Below are positions 33,087 to 42,407 of a DNA stretch of 55,985 nucleotides, one piece after another. The stretch covers positions 1 to 55,985 of the forward strand of contig SFRL01000021.1 in assembly GCA_004562765.1 (NCBI GenBank), given 5' to 3'. How positions within the stretch are numbered: the first letter of the stretch is position 1; every line of letters starts with the position of its first letter. This stretch comes from a bacterium. GTDB lineage: Bacteria > Bacillota > Clostridia > Lachnospirales > Lachnospiraceae. Position numbers and translations under genes: made by a program. Below the pieces are notes generated by a model, which was not told where the DNA came from, ran no database searches, and was given only the letters and a program-made list of their open reading frames with translations.

Positions 33087-33262
33087 ATGAACTGATTTCG
33101 ATCGCTGTCATAGGTATATCCTATGGCGGCGATTTTTTGTGTGAGCATTGTCTCGTCCTGCTCCAGATCATCGCAGAGCGCAGACAGACTGTCATAGTGA
33201 TCGCGCAGCTTTGTGTTCAGAAAACTCAGCAAAATGACCGGATCATTGGGAATTGCGGACAT
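33083..33262 (-). CDS. DUF4250 small protein
   Basis: 59 residues. I choose the ATG at 33262 because GGAGAG lies just before it on the minus strand; a start at 33283 would put the ribosome site inside the gene. IPNDPVILLSFLNTKLRDHYDSLSALCDDLEQDETMLTQKIAAIGYTYDSDRNQF matches the DUF4250 family, conserved in clostridia and of unknown function. Its helical layout resembles a small DNA-binding or helix-turn-helix fold, which is inference only. It is convergent with rpe. Confidence 0.75.
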   Translation of the reverse strand: MSAIPNDPVILLSFLNTKLRDHYDSLSALCDDLEQDETMLTQKIAAIGYTYDSDRNQFI

Positions 33263-33415
33263 ATGGTTCTCTCCTTCGTTCATGATATTTATGAAGATTC
33301 GCTCCTTATCATAAAACGGTTCAGGTAAAATGTCAATTCCGGTTAAAGTGAAACCATCTGTTCAATTTCACGAAAATTTTATAAAATTTATGAAATTTTG
33401 TGTTTATTTTTGACG

Positions 33416-33444
33416 TTGACGTGAGAAAATGTAATGCCTATAAT
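33416..33444 (+). promoter_or_regulatory. Promoter of the ammonium transporter gene
   Basis: TTGACG (33416-33421), a 17-bp spacer and TATAAT (33439-33444). A second TTGACG at 33410 is too far away. Confidence 0.82.
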
Positions 33445-33463
33445 AAGGGTCAAGAAAAGCAAA

Positions 33464-33497
33464 GGCGCTTAGGGAAATTCCCTGAGCGCTTTTTTTG
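33464..33497 (+). terminator. Leader terminator (attenuator) of amt
   Basis: GCGCTTAGGG, loop AAATT, CCCTGAGCGC, then TTTTTTT, with one G-T pair. It starts about 14 nt after the predicted transcription start and ends 29 bp before the amt ATG. Transcription must read through it to make the transporter. Confidence 0.88.
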
Positions 33498-33525
33498 CGT
33501 TATAAAACTAAAGGAGGACATAGTT

Positions 33526-35295
33526 ATGACACAAGAAATTTTACAGGCGATCAATGACAACATCTTTGCAGTCTGGTTACTGATCGGTACTGTCCTGATC
33601 TTCTGGATGCAGGCAGGATTTGCAATGGTGGAGGCAGGTTTTACGCGGGCGAAAAATGCCGGTAACATTATTATGAAAAACCTGATGGATTTTTGTATCG
33701 GTACCGTGATGTGGTTTGTCATCGGTGCATCTCTCATGCTTCCCGCAGCAGAGGGAAAAAGTGATATCTTAGGTATCATGGGAACACCCGGATTTGGCGT
33801 ATTTACAGATTATGCAAACTTCAGCTTTTCCGGTTTCGTGTTCAACCTGGTATTCTGTGCGACCACAGCAACGATCGTATCCGGAGCTATGGCAGAGCGT
33901 ACCAAGTTCCTTACCTACTGTATATACTCCGCAGTGATCTCAGGTATCATTTATCCGATCGAGGCACACTGGACATGGGGCGGCGGTTTCCTTGCAAACA
34001 TGGGCTTCCATGATTATGCAGGTTCAACCTGTATCCATATGGTCGGCGGTATCTGTGCATTGATCGGCGCAGCATTCCTTGGACCCCGTATCGGAAAGTT
34101 CTCTAAGGATAAGAGTGGCAAGATCGTAAAGGTCAACGCATTCCCCGGACATAACCTGGTAATCGGTGCACTTGGTGTATTCATCCTGTGGTTTGGCTGG
34201 TATGGATTTAACGGTGCCGCAGCAACCGATGTTCCGACACTCGGTTCTATTTTCTTAACAACAACCGTAGCACCTGCGGTAGCAACCGTTGTATGTATGA
34301 TCTTTACATGGATCAAATATGGCAAACCTGATGTTTCTATGTGTTTGAATGCATCTCTGGCAGGTCTGGTAGCGATCACTGCTCCCTGTGACGTTACGGA
34401 TTGTGCAGGCGCAGCGATCATCGGTGTTGTATCCGGTTTCTTAGTAGTATTTGGTGTTTGGTTATTAGACAATGTACTTCGTGTAGATGATCCGGTTGGT
34501 GCAGTTGCCGTACATATGATGAACGGTATCTGGGGAACCATCGCAGTTGGTTTATTTGCAACATCTTCTGCTCCCGGATTTGCAGTGGCAGGTATTAAAG
34601 AAGGACTCTTCTACGGCGGCGGTTTTGAACAGTTAGGGCTGCAGTTTATCGGTATCTTTGCAACAGCAGCATGGACAGTCGTTACGATCACGATCACATT
34701 CCTTGTTCTGAAGCATACGATCGGTCTTCGTGTCAGTGAGGAAGAAGAAATTGTCGGTCTGGATGCATGTGAGCATGGACTTCCGTCTGCATATGCAGGA
34801 TTTGGTATCAGCGATATGTCAATGACCATGGATGTCAACGAGAATACAGATCTCGGTGTTGCCGAGTACGAGAAAGCTTCTCAGGCGAAGATCGACGCGG
34901 CAGTACCGGTTGTATCTTCAACCAGTCCCATCACAAGCTCAGGCATTCACAACATTGTTATCATTGCAAAGCTGAGCAAGTTCGACAAGCTGAAAAAAGC
35001 GCTCAACGAGCTGGGCGTTACCGGCATGACAGTTGTTCAGGTTATGGGTTGTGGTGTCCAGAAGGGTGCCGGCGAGTTCTATCGTGGAGTTGAGATGGAT
35101 GCGACACTGCTGCCGAAGATCAAGATCGAGGTCGTTGTGGCAAAGATTCCGGTAGAGAAAGTTATCGAGACCATCAAGAAGACACTCTACACCGGACATA
35201 TCGGAGATGGAAAGATCTTCGTATACGATGTGGCAAAGGTTGTCAAGGTTCGTACCGGCGAGGAAGACATTGCAGCATTGCAGGATGTAGAGTAA
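33526..35295 (+). CDS. amt: Ammonium transporter (Amt) fused to a C-terminal P-II domain
   Basis: 589 residues from ATG 33526 after AGGAGG; the upstream frame contains the attenuator and is rejected. Residues 1-415 are an 11-helix Amt channel (MQAGFAMVEAGFTRAKN, the pore-lining HWTWGGGFLA, HMVGGICALIGA, AVHMMNGIWGT). After a linker of about 50 residues, residues 475-589 are a complete P-II protein (VVQVMGCGVQKGAGEFYRG with the T-loop Tyr519, then YTGHIGDGKIFVYDV, the ATP-binding signature). The P-II domain should gate the channel in response to 2-oxoglutarate and ATP/ADP without a separate GlnK. Codon bias suggests high expression. Confidence 0.93.
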   Translation: MTQEILQAINDNIFAVWLLIGTVLIFWMQAGFAMVEAGFTRAKNAGNIIMKNLMDFCIGTVMWFVIGASLMLPAAEGKSDILGIMGTPGFGVFTDYANFSFSGFVFNLVFCATTATIVSGAMAERTKFLTYCIYSAVISGIIYPIEAHWTWGGGFLANMGFHDYAGSTCIHMVGGICALIGAAFLGPRIGKFSKDKSGKIVKVNAFPGHNLVIGALGVFILWFGWYGFNGAAATDVPTLGSIFLTTTVAPAVATVVCMIFTWIKYGKPDVSMCLNASLAGLVAITAPCDVTDCAGAAIIGVVSGFLVVFGVWLLDNVLRVDDPVGAVAVHMMNGIWGTIAVGLFATSSAPGFAVAGIKEGLFYGGGFEQLGLQFIGIFATAAWTVVTITITFLVLKHTIGLRVSEEEEIVGLDACEHGLPSAYAGFGISDMSMTMDVNENTDLGVAEYEKASQAKIDAAVPVVSSTSPITSSGIHNIVIIAKLSKFDKLKKALNELGVTGMTVVQVMGCGVQKGAGEFYRGVEMDATLLPKIKIEVVVAKIPVEKVIETIKKTLYTGHIGDGKIFVYDVAKVVKVRTGEEDIAALQDVE

Positions 35296-35317
35296 TGCTT
35301 ATGGAATAAAATAGAAC

Positions 35318-35346
35318 TTGTATTTTCCGGACAGACATACTATTAT
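35318..35346 (+). promoter_or_regulatory. Promoter of the uridine phosphorylase gene
   Basis: TTGTAT (35318-35323), a 17-bp spacer and TATTAT (35341-35346). Confidence 0.5.
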
Positions 35347-35387
35347 TATAGAAGAAACAAAAAATCATTCTTCTTCGGAGGTGGCGT

Positions 35388-36170
35388 ATGGTTGACTATA
35401 CAGAAGGTTCCGGAAAACAGTATCACACGCAGGTGGGCGTCGGTGATGTGGGCAGATATGTGATCCTGCCCGGAGATCCGAAGCGCTGCGAAAAGATAGC
35501 AAAACATTTTGATAATGCGCGTCTCATTGCAGACAGCAGAGAATACGTAACTTACACAGGCACCCTCGAGGGGGTGCCTGTAAGTGTGACATCCACCGGT
35601 ATCGGAGGACCGTCCGCAGCGATCGCAATCGAGGAGTTATCCAAGGTCGGTGCGGACACTTTTATTCGTGTCGGAACATGCGGCGGCATGCAGACGGATG
35701 TCTGCGGCGGCGATATCGTCATCGCCAGCGGCGCGATCCGCATGGAGGGGACGAGCCGCGAATATGCGCCGATCGAGTACCCGGCAGTGCCGGATGTGAC
35801 GGTCTTAAACGCGCTGATCACAGCGGCAAAAAAACAAAATATCACGTATCACGCGGGCGTTGTGCAGTGCAAGGATTCCTTTTTCGGTCAGCATGAACCG
35901 GAGGTGATGCCGGTCAGCTATGAACTGCAGAACAAATGGGAGGCATGGCTGCGCATGGGATGTCTGGCATCCGAGATGGAGTCTGCGGCATTGTTTATTG
36001 CCGGAAGCTTTTTGCGGGTGCGTGTCGGCTCGTGTTTCCTTGTGGTGGCGAACCAGGAGCGCGCAAAACAGGGGCTTCCGAATGCACAGGCGCATGACAC
36101 GGAGCTTGCGATCGTCACTGCAGTAGAGGCACTTCGTGAATTAATTTCACAGGACACTGGAAATCTATAA
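35388..36170 (+). CDS. udp: Nucleoside phosphorylase, uridine phosphorylase type
   Basis: 260 residues, ATG after CGGAGGTGG. It splits a nucleoside with phosphate to a base and (deoxy)ribose-1-phosphate. The PNP/UDP signature is clear: ILPGDPKRCEKIAKHFDNA, TYTGTLEGVPVSVTSTGIGGPSAAIAIEEL, RVGTCGGMQ (phosphate), and EMESAALFIAG with the ribose-binding glutamate. It resembles uridine phosphorylase more than purine enzymes, but specificity is not certain. It begins a run of nucleoside genes that ends with deoB at 43616. Confidence 0.88.
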   Translation: MVDYTEGSGKQYHTQVGVGDVGRYVILPGDPKRCEKIAKHFDNARLIADSREYVTYTGTLEGVPVSVTSTGIGGPSAAIAIEELSKVGADTFIRVGTCGGMQTDVCGGDIVIASGAIRMEGTSREYAPIEYPAVPDVTVLNALITAAKKQNITYHAGVVQCKDSFFGQHEPEVMPVSYELQNKWEAWLRMGCLASEMESAALFIAGSFLRVRVGSCFLVVANQERAKQGLPNAQAHDTELAIVTAVEALRELISQDTGNL

Positions 36171-36281
36171 AGAAATCTGTTAGAATGAATAAATATTCAT
36201 GGAACAGGTGTCAATCCCGAAAGGGTTTACACATAGAAAGAATCCAATAGGAATCAAAAAAAGAGGAAAGGAAGAGAAAAA

Positions 36282-37475
36282 ATGAAGAAGAAAGTATTGG
36301 CAGCATTCATGGCAACAGCTATGGCATTTTCTCTGACTGCATGCGGAAGCTCATCACAGGCACCCGCAGATGACGCAGCAGAGCAGCCTGCAGATGATGC
36401 AGCAGCAGAAGAAGAGGCACCCGCAGATGACGCAGAGGCTCCTGCAGATGATTCTGCAAGTGACAAGTCAGGAGAAAAGATCGCAATGATCACTGACTCC
36501 GGAGACATCACCGACGAGTCCTTCAACCAGATCACCTGGGAGACTGTATGTGCATACGGCGATGAGAACGGCGTAGAATATGAGTATTACAAGCCCGCAG
36601 AGGATACCGATGAGGAGCGTATCAACGCCATCGATCTGGCTATCAATGAGGGTGCGACTGTTATCGTAATGCCCGGATATTTGTTCGGACCCGCGATCGC
36701 AGAGGAGCAGGATCTGTATCCCGACACCACATTCATCGCAGTAGACGTTACCGAGGTAGACCTTGTAAATCTTGCAGGTGATTCTGTAGCGATCGGCAAG
36801 AACGTATACATCTGTTCTTTCCAGGAGGAGCAGGCAGGCTATCTTGCAGGTTACGGCGCAGTGAAGGACGGTTACACCAAGCTTGGTTTCCTTGGTGGTA
36901 TCGCGGTTCCCGCAGTTATCCGTTACGGCTTCGGATATATTCAGGGTATCAACGCAGCAGCTGAGGAGCTGGGTGTTGATGTCAGCGTGAAGTACTTCTA
37001 CGGCGGACAGTTCTATGGAGATGAGAACATCACCGCTCGTATGGAAGGCTGGTATGCAGACGGCACAGAGGTTGTATTTGCGTGCGGCGGCGGTATCTAT
37101 ACTTCTGCAGTTGAGGCAGCAAACAACCATGGCGGCAAAGTCATCGGTGTAGATGTGGACCAGAAGTCTGTAATCGGTGACTGCTATGTAACTTCTGCGA
37201 TGAAGGGATTACATGCTGCAGTTTATGATGCGCTGGATGCATACTTTACCGGAAACTGGTCATCTTTATCAGGAAAGTCTGAGCAGTTAGGTCTGACTCA
37301 GGGCGATTACATCGGCCTTCCTACCGATGACGCTTCCTGGGGATTCAAGACCTTTACAAAGGATGAGTACAATACTGTATTAGAAGGTATCAAGGACGGT
37401 TCTATCGCAGTATCTAACGACATCGAGAACAATCCTGAAGTAGGTTCACACGTATCTGTTGACTACGTTCAGTAA
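36282..37475 (+). CDS. BMP-family nucleoside-binding lipoprotein
   Basis: 397 residues. A lipoprotein signal with lipobox LTAC (Cys21) is followed by an acidic low-complexity linker of PADDA repeats (about 28-62). The BMP/PnrA-like solute-binding fold comes next: AMITDSGDITDESFNQITWE, NEGATVIVMPGYLFG, LGFLGGIAVPAVIRYGFGYIQG, VVFACGGGIYTSAVEAA, VIGVDVDQKS. It captures nucleosides for the ABC importer encoded downstream. A terminator separates it from the ATPase gene, so the lipoprotein should be made in excess. Codon bias is strong, as for an abundant protein. Confidence 0.9.
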   Translation: MKKKVLAAFMATAMAFSLTACGSSSQAPADDAAEQPADDAAAEEEAPADDAEAPADDSASDKSGEKIAMITDSGDITDESFNQITWETVCAYGDENGVEYEYYKPAEDTDEERINAIDLAINEGATVIVMPGYLFGPAIAEEQDLYPDTTFIAVDVTEVDLVNLAGDSVAIGKNVYICSFQEEQAGYLAGYGAVKDGYTKLGFLGGIAVPAVIRYGFGYIQGINAAAEELGVDVSVKYFYGGQFYGDENITARMEGWYADGTEVVFACGGGIYTSAVEAANNHGGKVIGVDVDQKSVIGDCYVTSAMKGLHAAVYDALDAYFTGNWSSLSGKSEQLGLTQGDYIGLPTDDASWGFKTFTKDEYNTVLEGIKDGSIAVSNDIENNPEVGSHVSVDYVQ

Positions 37476-37500
37476 TCAGGCAGTATTTTAAAAGTAAAGA

Positions 37501-37536
37501 GGGAAGGGCTTTTCGTTTTGCGCCCTTCCCTTTTTT
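37501..37536 (+). terminator. Intercistronic terminator between the BMP lipoprotein and ATPase genes
   Basis: GGGAAGGGC pairs with GCCCTTCCC and is followed by TTTTTT. It probably lets only part of the transcript reach the transporter genes. Confidence 0.9.
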
Positions 37537-37605
37537 CCATAAAAGGAAATCGGGTAACTGTGAGAGTACGGAACAGTTACGAAACCAAAGGAAACAGGAA
37601 AAGGA

Positions 37606-39156
37606 ATGAAGACTATGGCGAATGATTACATTATTGAGATGTTGAACATCACAAAAGAATTTCCGGGGATCAAGGCTAATGACAATGTTACCTTACAGCT
37701 CAAAAGAGGTGAGATCCATGCACTGTTAGGTGAAAACGGCGCGGGTAAGTCTACGCTGATGAGTATTCTGTTCGGATTGTACCAGCCCACAAGCGGTACG
37801 ATCAAGATGAACGGACAGGAGGTTCAGATCAACAATCCGAACGATGCGAACGATCTGAACATTGGTATGGTACACCAGCATTTCAAACTGGTGGAATGTT
37901 TTTCCGTGTTAGATAACATTGTCCTTGGTGTTGAGCCTACAAAGGGACTTTTTCTCGAAAAAAAGGGGGCAAGAGAAAGAGTGATGGCACTGAGTGATAA
38001 GTATGGGCTGAAGGTGGACCCGGATGCTCTGATCTCAGACATTACCGTAGGTATGCAGCAGCGAACGGAAATCTTAAAGATGCTTTACCGGGACAATGAT
38101 GTACTGATCTTCGACGAGCCGACGGCGGTATTGACGCCGCAGGAGATCGAAGAGCTGATGAAGATCATGAAAAACCTTGCAAAGGAAGGTAAATCCATTC
38201 TGTTCATCACACACAAGTTGAACGAGATCATGGAGGTCGCTGACCGTTGTACGATCCTTCGCAAGGGTAAATATATTGGAACTGTGGATATCAAGGATAC
38301 GACAAAAGAAGAACTGTCACACATGATGGTCGGCAGGGATGTCAGCTTTTCCGTAGATAAAAAGCCGGCGCAGCCGGGTGAGACCGTACTGAAAGTTGAG
38401 CACATGACGGTTCCGAGCAAGGTACACAGCAATAATGCGGTCAAGGATATTTCCTTTAATGTGCGCCGTGGTGAGATCGTCTGCATCGCGGGAATTGACG
38501 GCAACGGACAGAGTGAGTTTGTGCAGGCATTGACCGGTTTGGAAAAGATGAGTGCCGGAAAGCTGATCTTTGAAGGGAAGGATATTACAAATGCAACGAT
38601 CCGGGAGAAATCCAAGTCCGGTATGAGTCATATTCCGGAGGATCGCCACAAGCACGGACTGGTGCTGGATTATACGTTGGAGCAGAACATGGTACTGCAG
38701 CGCTATTGGGAGCCGGAATTCCAGAAGGCAGGCTTTATTAAAAACAAGGCGGTGCGCGCATATTCCGACAAGCTGATCGAACAGTATGACGTGCGCAGCG
38801 GACAGGGCTCATCGACGACCGTGCGGAGTATGTCCGGCGGTAATCAGCAGAAGGCGATCATCGCCAGAGAGATCGATAAAGATCCGGAGCTTCTTGTGGC
38901 AGTACAGCCCACGCGAGGTCTGGATGTGGGAGCGATCGAATATATTCACAGCCAGCTTGTCGCACAGCGCGACAGCGGAAAGGCGGTATTGTTAGTATCT
39001 CTGGAACTGGATGAGGTCATGGATGTATCCGACCGTATCCTCGTTATGTACGAGGGCGAACTGGTGGGACAGCTTGACCCGAAGCAGATCACAGTGGAAG
39101 AACTCGGACTTTATATGGCGGGCGCAAAGCGCGACGAAGTTCCGGCGGAAGTATAG
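37606..39156 (+). CDS. Nucleoside ABC transporter ATP-binding protein (two ABC domains)
   Basis: 516 residues; the ATG at 37615 is an alternative start. ABC domain 1 has GENGAGKST, Q loop MVHQHFKLV and Walker B VLIFDEPTAVLTPQ. ABC domain 2 has the degenerate Walker A region GIDGNGQSE, signature MSGGNQQKAIIARE and VAVQPTRGLD. The degenerate second Walker A (no GKS) is normal for this BMP/RbsA-like family (YufO, NupB). It energises nucleoside import with the two permeases downstream. Confidence 0.93.
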   Translation: MKTMANDYIIEMLNITKEFPGIKANDNVTLQLKRGEIHALLGENGAGKSTLMSILFGLYQPTSGTIKMNGQEVQINNPNDANDLNIGMVHQHFKLVECFSVLDNIVLGVEPTKGLFLEKKGARERVMALSDKYGLKVDPDALISDITVGMQQRTEILKMLYRDNDVLIFDEPTAVLTPQEIEELMKIMKNLAKEGKSILFITHKLNEIMEVADRCTILRKGKYIGTVDIKDTTKEELSHMMVGRDVSFSVDKKPAQPGETVLKVEHMTVPSKVHSNNAVKDISFNVRRGEIVCIAGIDGNGQSEFVQALTGLEKMSAGKLIFEGKDITNATIREKSKSGMSHIPEDRHKHGLVLDYTLEQNMVLQRYWEPEFQKAGFIKNKAVRAYSDKLIEQYDVRSGQGSSTTVRSMSGGNQQKAIIAREIDKDPELLVAVQPTRGLDVGAIEYIHSQLVAQRDSGKAVLLVSLELDEVMDVSDRILVMYEGELVGQLDPKQITVEELGLYMAGAKRDEVPAEV

Positions 39157-39168
39157 GAGGAAGAAAAG

Positions 39169-40263
39169 ATGAACGAAAAGGGAAAAGATGTGCTCCTGTC
39201 CATTGGCGCTTCGCTGGTGTGTATCGTCATTGGACTGGTTGTAGGTTTACTGATTCTCTGCTGTATCAACGGCGAGAATGCGATGGATGGTTTTTCGAGA
39301 ATCCTGCAGGGTGGTTTTTACTTGAAACCGAAGGGGATCGGCAGCGAGATCACGCAGGCAGCGCCACTCATCATGACCGGTCTGTCTGTAGCGTTTGCAT
39401 TTAAAACAGGACTTTTCAATATCGGAGCGGCAGGTCAGTATACGGTAGGTATTTTCGGTGCATTATATAGTGCGATCATTCTGGGACTGCCCTGGTATTT
39501 ATGCCTGCTGGTGGCAATGATCTGTGGCGCGATCTGGGGTGCGGTGCCCGGTATTTTCAAGGCGTACTTCAATGTGAATGAGGTCATCACCTCGATCATG
39601 TTTAACTGGATCGGATTGTATCTTGTAAACGAGCTGCTTTACACCGGCTTTGGCGGCGCGATGTATGATCAGAAGACAACGCGTACCTATAAGCTTAGTG
39701 CAAAGGCTCCGCAGGCGCTCATTCCGGATGCAGGACTGAATTCGATTTTTAAGACAAGTTCAACGACGATCGCTATTTTCATCGCCATCATCATAGCGAT
39801 CATTATGTATATCATCCTGAATAAGACGACCTTCGGCTATGAGCTGAAGGCGTGTGGATTTAACAAGGATGCGGCAAAATATGCCGGCATCAATGAAAAG
39901 CGAAATATCATTCTTTCCATGACGATCGCCGGAGCATTGGCAGGCATTGGCGCAGGGCTTTATTTCCTCTCCGGTGCTTCTGAGTGGAATCCGCAGGTGG
40001 CAACGGCACTCCCGGCCATCGGCTTTAACGGTATTCCGGTTGCACTGCTTGCCATGAGCAACCCGATCGGCGTGGTATTTGCAGCCATTTTTGTTGCACA
40101 CATTTCCGTTGGCGGCGCATATCTTCCGACGAAGTATTTTCAGCCGGAAATCGCAGACCTGATCGTGGCTGTCATCATTTACCTGTGTGCATTCGTGATG
40201 CTGTTTAAGGGTTTGGTATTAAACTTATTAAAAAAGAAACATGCAGATAAGGAGGGCAGATAA
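39169..40263 (+). CDS. Nucleoside ABC transporter permease (YufP/BmpC type)
   Basis: 364 residues, about nine membrane helices. ITQAAPLIMTGLSVAFAFKTGLFNIGAAGQYTVG is the hallmark of BMP-linked permeases. GYELKACGFNKDAAKYAGI is the EAA-like cytosolic coupling loop. It pairs with the next permease as a heterodimer. It starts 12 bp after the ATPase gene, with AGGAGG. Confidence 0.92.
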   Translation: MNEKGKDVLLSIGASLVCIVIGLVVGLLILCCINGENAMDGFSRILQGGFYLKPKGIGSEITQAAPLIMTGLSVAFAFKTGLFNIGAAGQYTVGIFGALYSAIILGLPWYLCLLVAMICGAIWGAVPGIFKAYFNVNEVITSIMFNWIGLYLVNELLYTGFGGAMYDQKTTRTYKLSAKAPQALIPDAGLNSIFKTSSTTIAIFIAIIIAIIMYIILNKTTFGYELKACGFNKDAAKYAGINEKRNIILSMTIAGALAGIGAGLYFLSGASEWNPQVATALPAIGFNGIPVALLAMSNPIGVVFAAIFVAHISVGGAYLPTKYFQPEIADLIVAVIIYLCAFVMLFKGLVLNLLKKKHADKEGR

Positions 40264-40265
40264 GT

Positions 40266-41204
40266 ATGATCTTACTCATTAAGTATACATTGTTATATGC
40301 AGTTGTTTTGCTGCTCGTTGCCCTCGGAGGCATGTTCTCAGAGCGAAGCGGTGTGATCAATATCGCTCTGGAGGGTATTATGACGATCGGCGGACTTGCC
40401 GGTGTGTTTGTGCTTGCATTGCTGGGGGGAAAGCTGCCGACACCCGTGCTGGTAGCACTTTCCATCGTGACGAGTATTGTGACCGGTATGATCTATTCGC
40501 TGCTGCTGGCATTCTCTGCGATCACACTGAAGGCAGATCAGACCATCGGAGGAACAGCGCTGAACATGCTGGCGACGGCGATCGCCATCGTGTCTGTCAA
40601 GGCGTTCAATAACTCATCCGCAGCCGGCAACGGCGCGGCTTCCGCAAAACTGACCTATGACAATTCACCGTTTATTTACAAGCTGGGACCGGTGACGATC
40701 AACATTTTCTTTATTTTAGCGATCATCATCCTTGTATGCAGCTCGGTATTCCTGTTCCGCACAAAATGGGGACTCCGGCTGCGGGCCTGCGGCGAGCATC
40801 CCCAGGCAGCAGATTCTGTCGGTATTAACGTGTACCGCTGGAGATATGCAGGCGTTGTGATCTCCGGCGCACTGGGCGGACTGGGCGGTCTTGCCTATAT
40901 TGTACCTTCCGTATCCACATGGAACTTTGAGGTCGGTGTGGCAGGTGCAGGTTTCCTTGCGCTGGCTGTTATGATCTTCGGACAGTGGAAGCCTTACCGG
41001 ATCGCAGGCGCAGCGGTATTTTTCGCGGTGTTTAAGTCACTGGCAAATATTGCGGATTCGACTGCTTTGGCAAATCTGGGATGGTCAAAAAACATTTACA
41101 GCATGATGCCGTTCATCGCATCCATGATCATCCTTGCTTTCACTTCAAAGAATTCCCGGGCGCCGAAGGCAGAGGGTATCCCGTATGATAAGGGAGCAAG
41201 ATAA
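40266..41204 (+). CDS. Nucleoside ABC transporter permease (YufQ/BmpD type)
   Basis: 312 residues. LLVALGGMFSERSGVINIALEGIMTIGG is the family signature near the N-terminus. WGLRLRACGEHPQAADSVGINVYRWR is the coupling loop. Eight to ten helices. It starts 2 bp after the first permease gene. Together with the ATPase and BMP lipoprotein this completes the importer. Confidence 0.92.
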   Translation: MILLIKYTLLYAVVLLLVALGGMFSERSGVINIALEGIMTIGGLAGVFVLALLGGKLPTPVLVALSIVTSIVTGMIYSLLLAFSAITLKADQTIGGTALNMLATAIAIVSVKAFNNSSAAGNGAASAKLTYDNSPFIYKLGPVTINIFFILAIIILVCSSVFLFRTKWGLRLRACGEHPQAADSVGINVYRWRYAGVVISGALGGLGGLAYIVPSVSTWNFEVGVAGAGFLALAVMIFGQWKPYRIAGAAVFFAVFKSLANIADSTALANLGWSKNIYSMMPFIASMIILAFTSKNSRAPKAEGIPYDKGAR

Positions 41205-41217
41205 AGGAAGTGGTCAT

Positions 41218-41643
41218 ATGATAAATGAAAAAGAATTGGTGATGCGTGCGCTGGAGGCGCGGAAACATGCATATGTGCCTTACTCCCACTGGGCGGTGGG
41301 GGCAGCGTTGCTCACAAAAGAAGGAACGGTCTACGAGGGTTGTAACATTGAAAATGCAGCCCACACACCTACAAACTGTGCGGAGCGCACGGCATTCTTT
41401 AAGGCGGTCAGCGAGGGAGAGCGTGACTTCGCGGCGATCGCGGTGGTTGGCGCATATGAGACAGAAGAACCGGAGAAGATCTGCGCGCCCTGCGGCGTGT
41501 GCCGTCAGGTCATGATGGAGTTCTGTGATCCGGATACCTTCCGTGTGATCCTTGGGACAAAGGATGGTGTGCAGGTTTCGCAGACACTGAAAGAGATGCT
41601 TCCCTACGGTTTCGGACCGGATGTACTGAATACAAAAAATTAA
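41218..41643 (+). CDS. cdd: Cytidine deaminase
   Basis: 141 residues from ATG 41218; the frame extends into the permease gene and those starts are rejected. Zinc site: C54-A-E56 (TNCAERTAF, with E56 the proton shuttle) and C92/C95 (CAPCGVCRQ). GCNIENAAHT is the substrate loop. It converts cytidine and deoxycytidine to uridine and deoxyuridine, which the uridine phosphorylase can then split. It follows the permease by 13 bp in the salvage operon. Confidence 0.94.
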   Translation: MINEKELVMRALEARKHAYVPYSHWAVGAALLTKEGTVYEGCNIENAAHTPTNCAERTAFFKAVSEGERDFAAIAVVGAYETEEPEKICAPCGVCRQVMMEFCDPDTFRVILGTKDGVQVSQTLKEMLPYGFGPDVLNTKN

Positions 41644-41691
41644 ATGAAAAATAAAATTTTGTTATAAAGCGGAAAAGATAAGGAGAAAGAA

Positions 41692-42369
41692 ATGAGTGTA
41701 GATATTAAGGATATACTGGCAATCTGTGATCACACGTTGTTGCTGCAGACGAGTACCTGGGAGGAGATCAAGGGGATCTGCGATGATGCGATGAAGTATC
41801 ATACCGCATCTGTGTGTATTCCGCCCTGTTATGTGAAGCAGGCAAAGGAGTATATGCAGGGAAAGATTCCGGTATGTACGGTCATCGGTTTCCCCAACGG
41901 AAATCATACGACGGCGTGCAAGGTGTTCGAGACAAAGGATGCGGTGGCCAATGGTGCCGATGAGATCGACATGGTGATCAATGTCGGAATGTTAAAGGCA
42001 AAAGAATACGACTATGTATTAAACGAGATCAAAGAGATCAAGGAAGCATGTCAGGGCAAGCTGCTGAAGGTCATTATCGAGACCTGTCTGCTAACGGATG
42101 AGGAAAAGATCAAGATGTGCGAGATCGTGACGCAGTCCGGCGCGGATTATATCAAGACCTCTACCGGTTTTTCCACCGCAGGCGCAACCTTTGCAGATGT
42201 GGAACTGTTTGCAAAGCATGTGGGAGAGGGTGTGAAGATCAAAGCAGCCGGCGGTATCGCCAGCATCGCGGACGCAGAGAAGTTTATGGGACTGGGAGCT
42301 GACCGTCTGGGAACGAGCCGGATCGTAAAGATCGTGAAGGCAGAGGAGAGTGAACCGGGCAGTTATTGA
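41692..42369 (+). CDS. deoC: Deoxyribose-phosphate aldolase
   Basis: 225 residues. It splits 2-deoxyribose-5-phosphate to glyceraldehyde-3-phosphate and acetaldehyde. CDHTLL at the start, VIGFPNG, EIDMVINVGMLK, KVIIETCLL, the Schiff-base lysine in ADYIKTSTGFSTAGAT, and KIKAAGGIAS. The length is normal. AAGGAGA precedes the ATG. It completes deoxynucleoside breakdown after phosphorylase and DeoB. Confidence 0.95.
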   Translation: MSVDIKDILAICDHTLLLQTSTWEEIKGICDDAMKYHTASVCIPPCYVKQAKEYMQGKIPVCTVIGFPNGNHTTACKVFETKDAVANGADEIDMVINVGMLKAKEYDYVLNEIKEIKEACQGKLLKVIIETCLLTDEEKIKMCEIVTQSGADYIKTSTGFSTAGATFADVELFAKHVGEGVKIKAAGGIASIADAEKFMGLGADRLGTSRIVKIVKAEESEPGSY

Positions 42370-42407
42370 TTGGAAGCTGATCAGAAATAAGTAAAAAGAG
42401 GCAAAAT

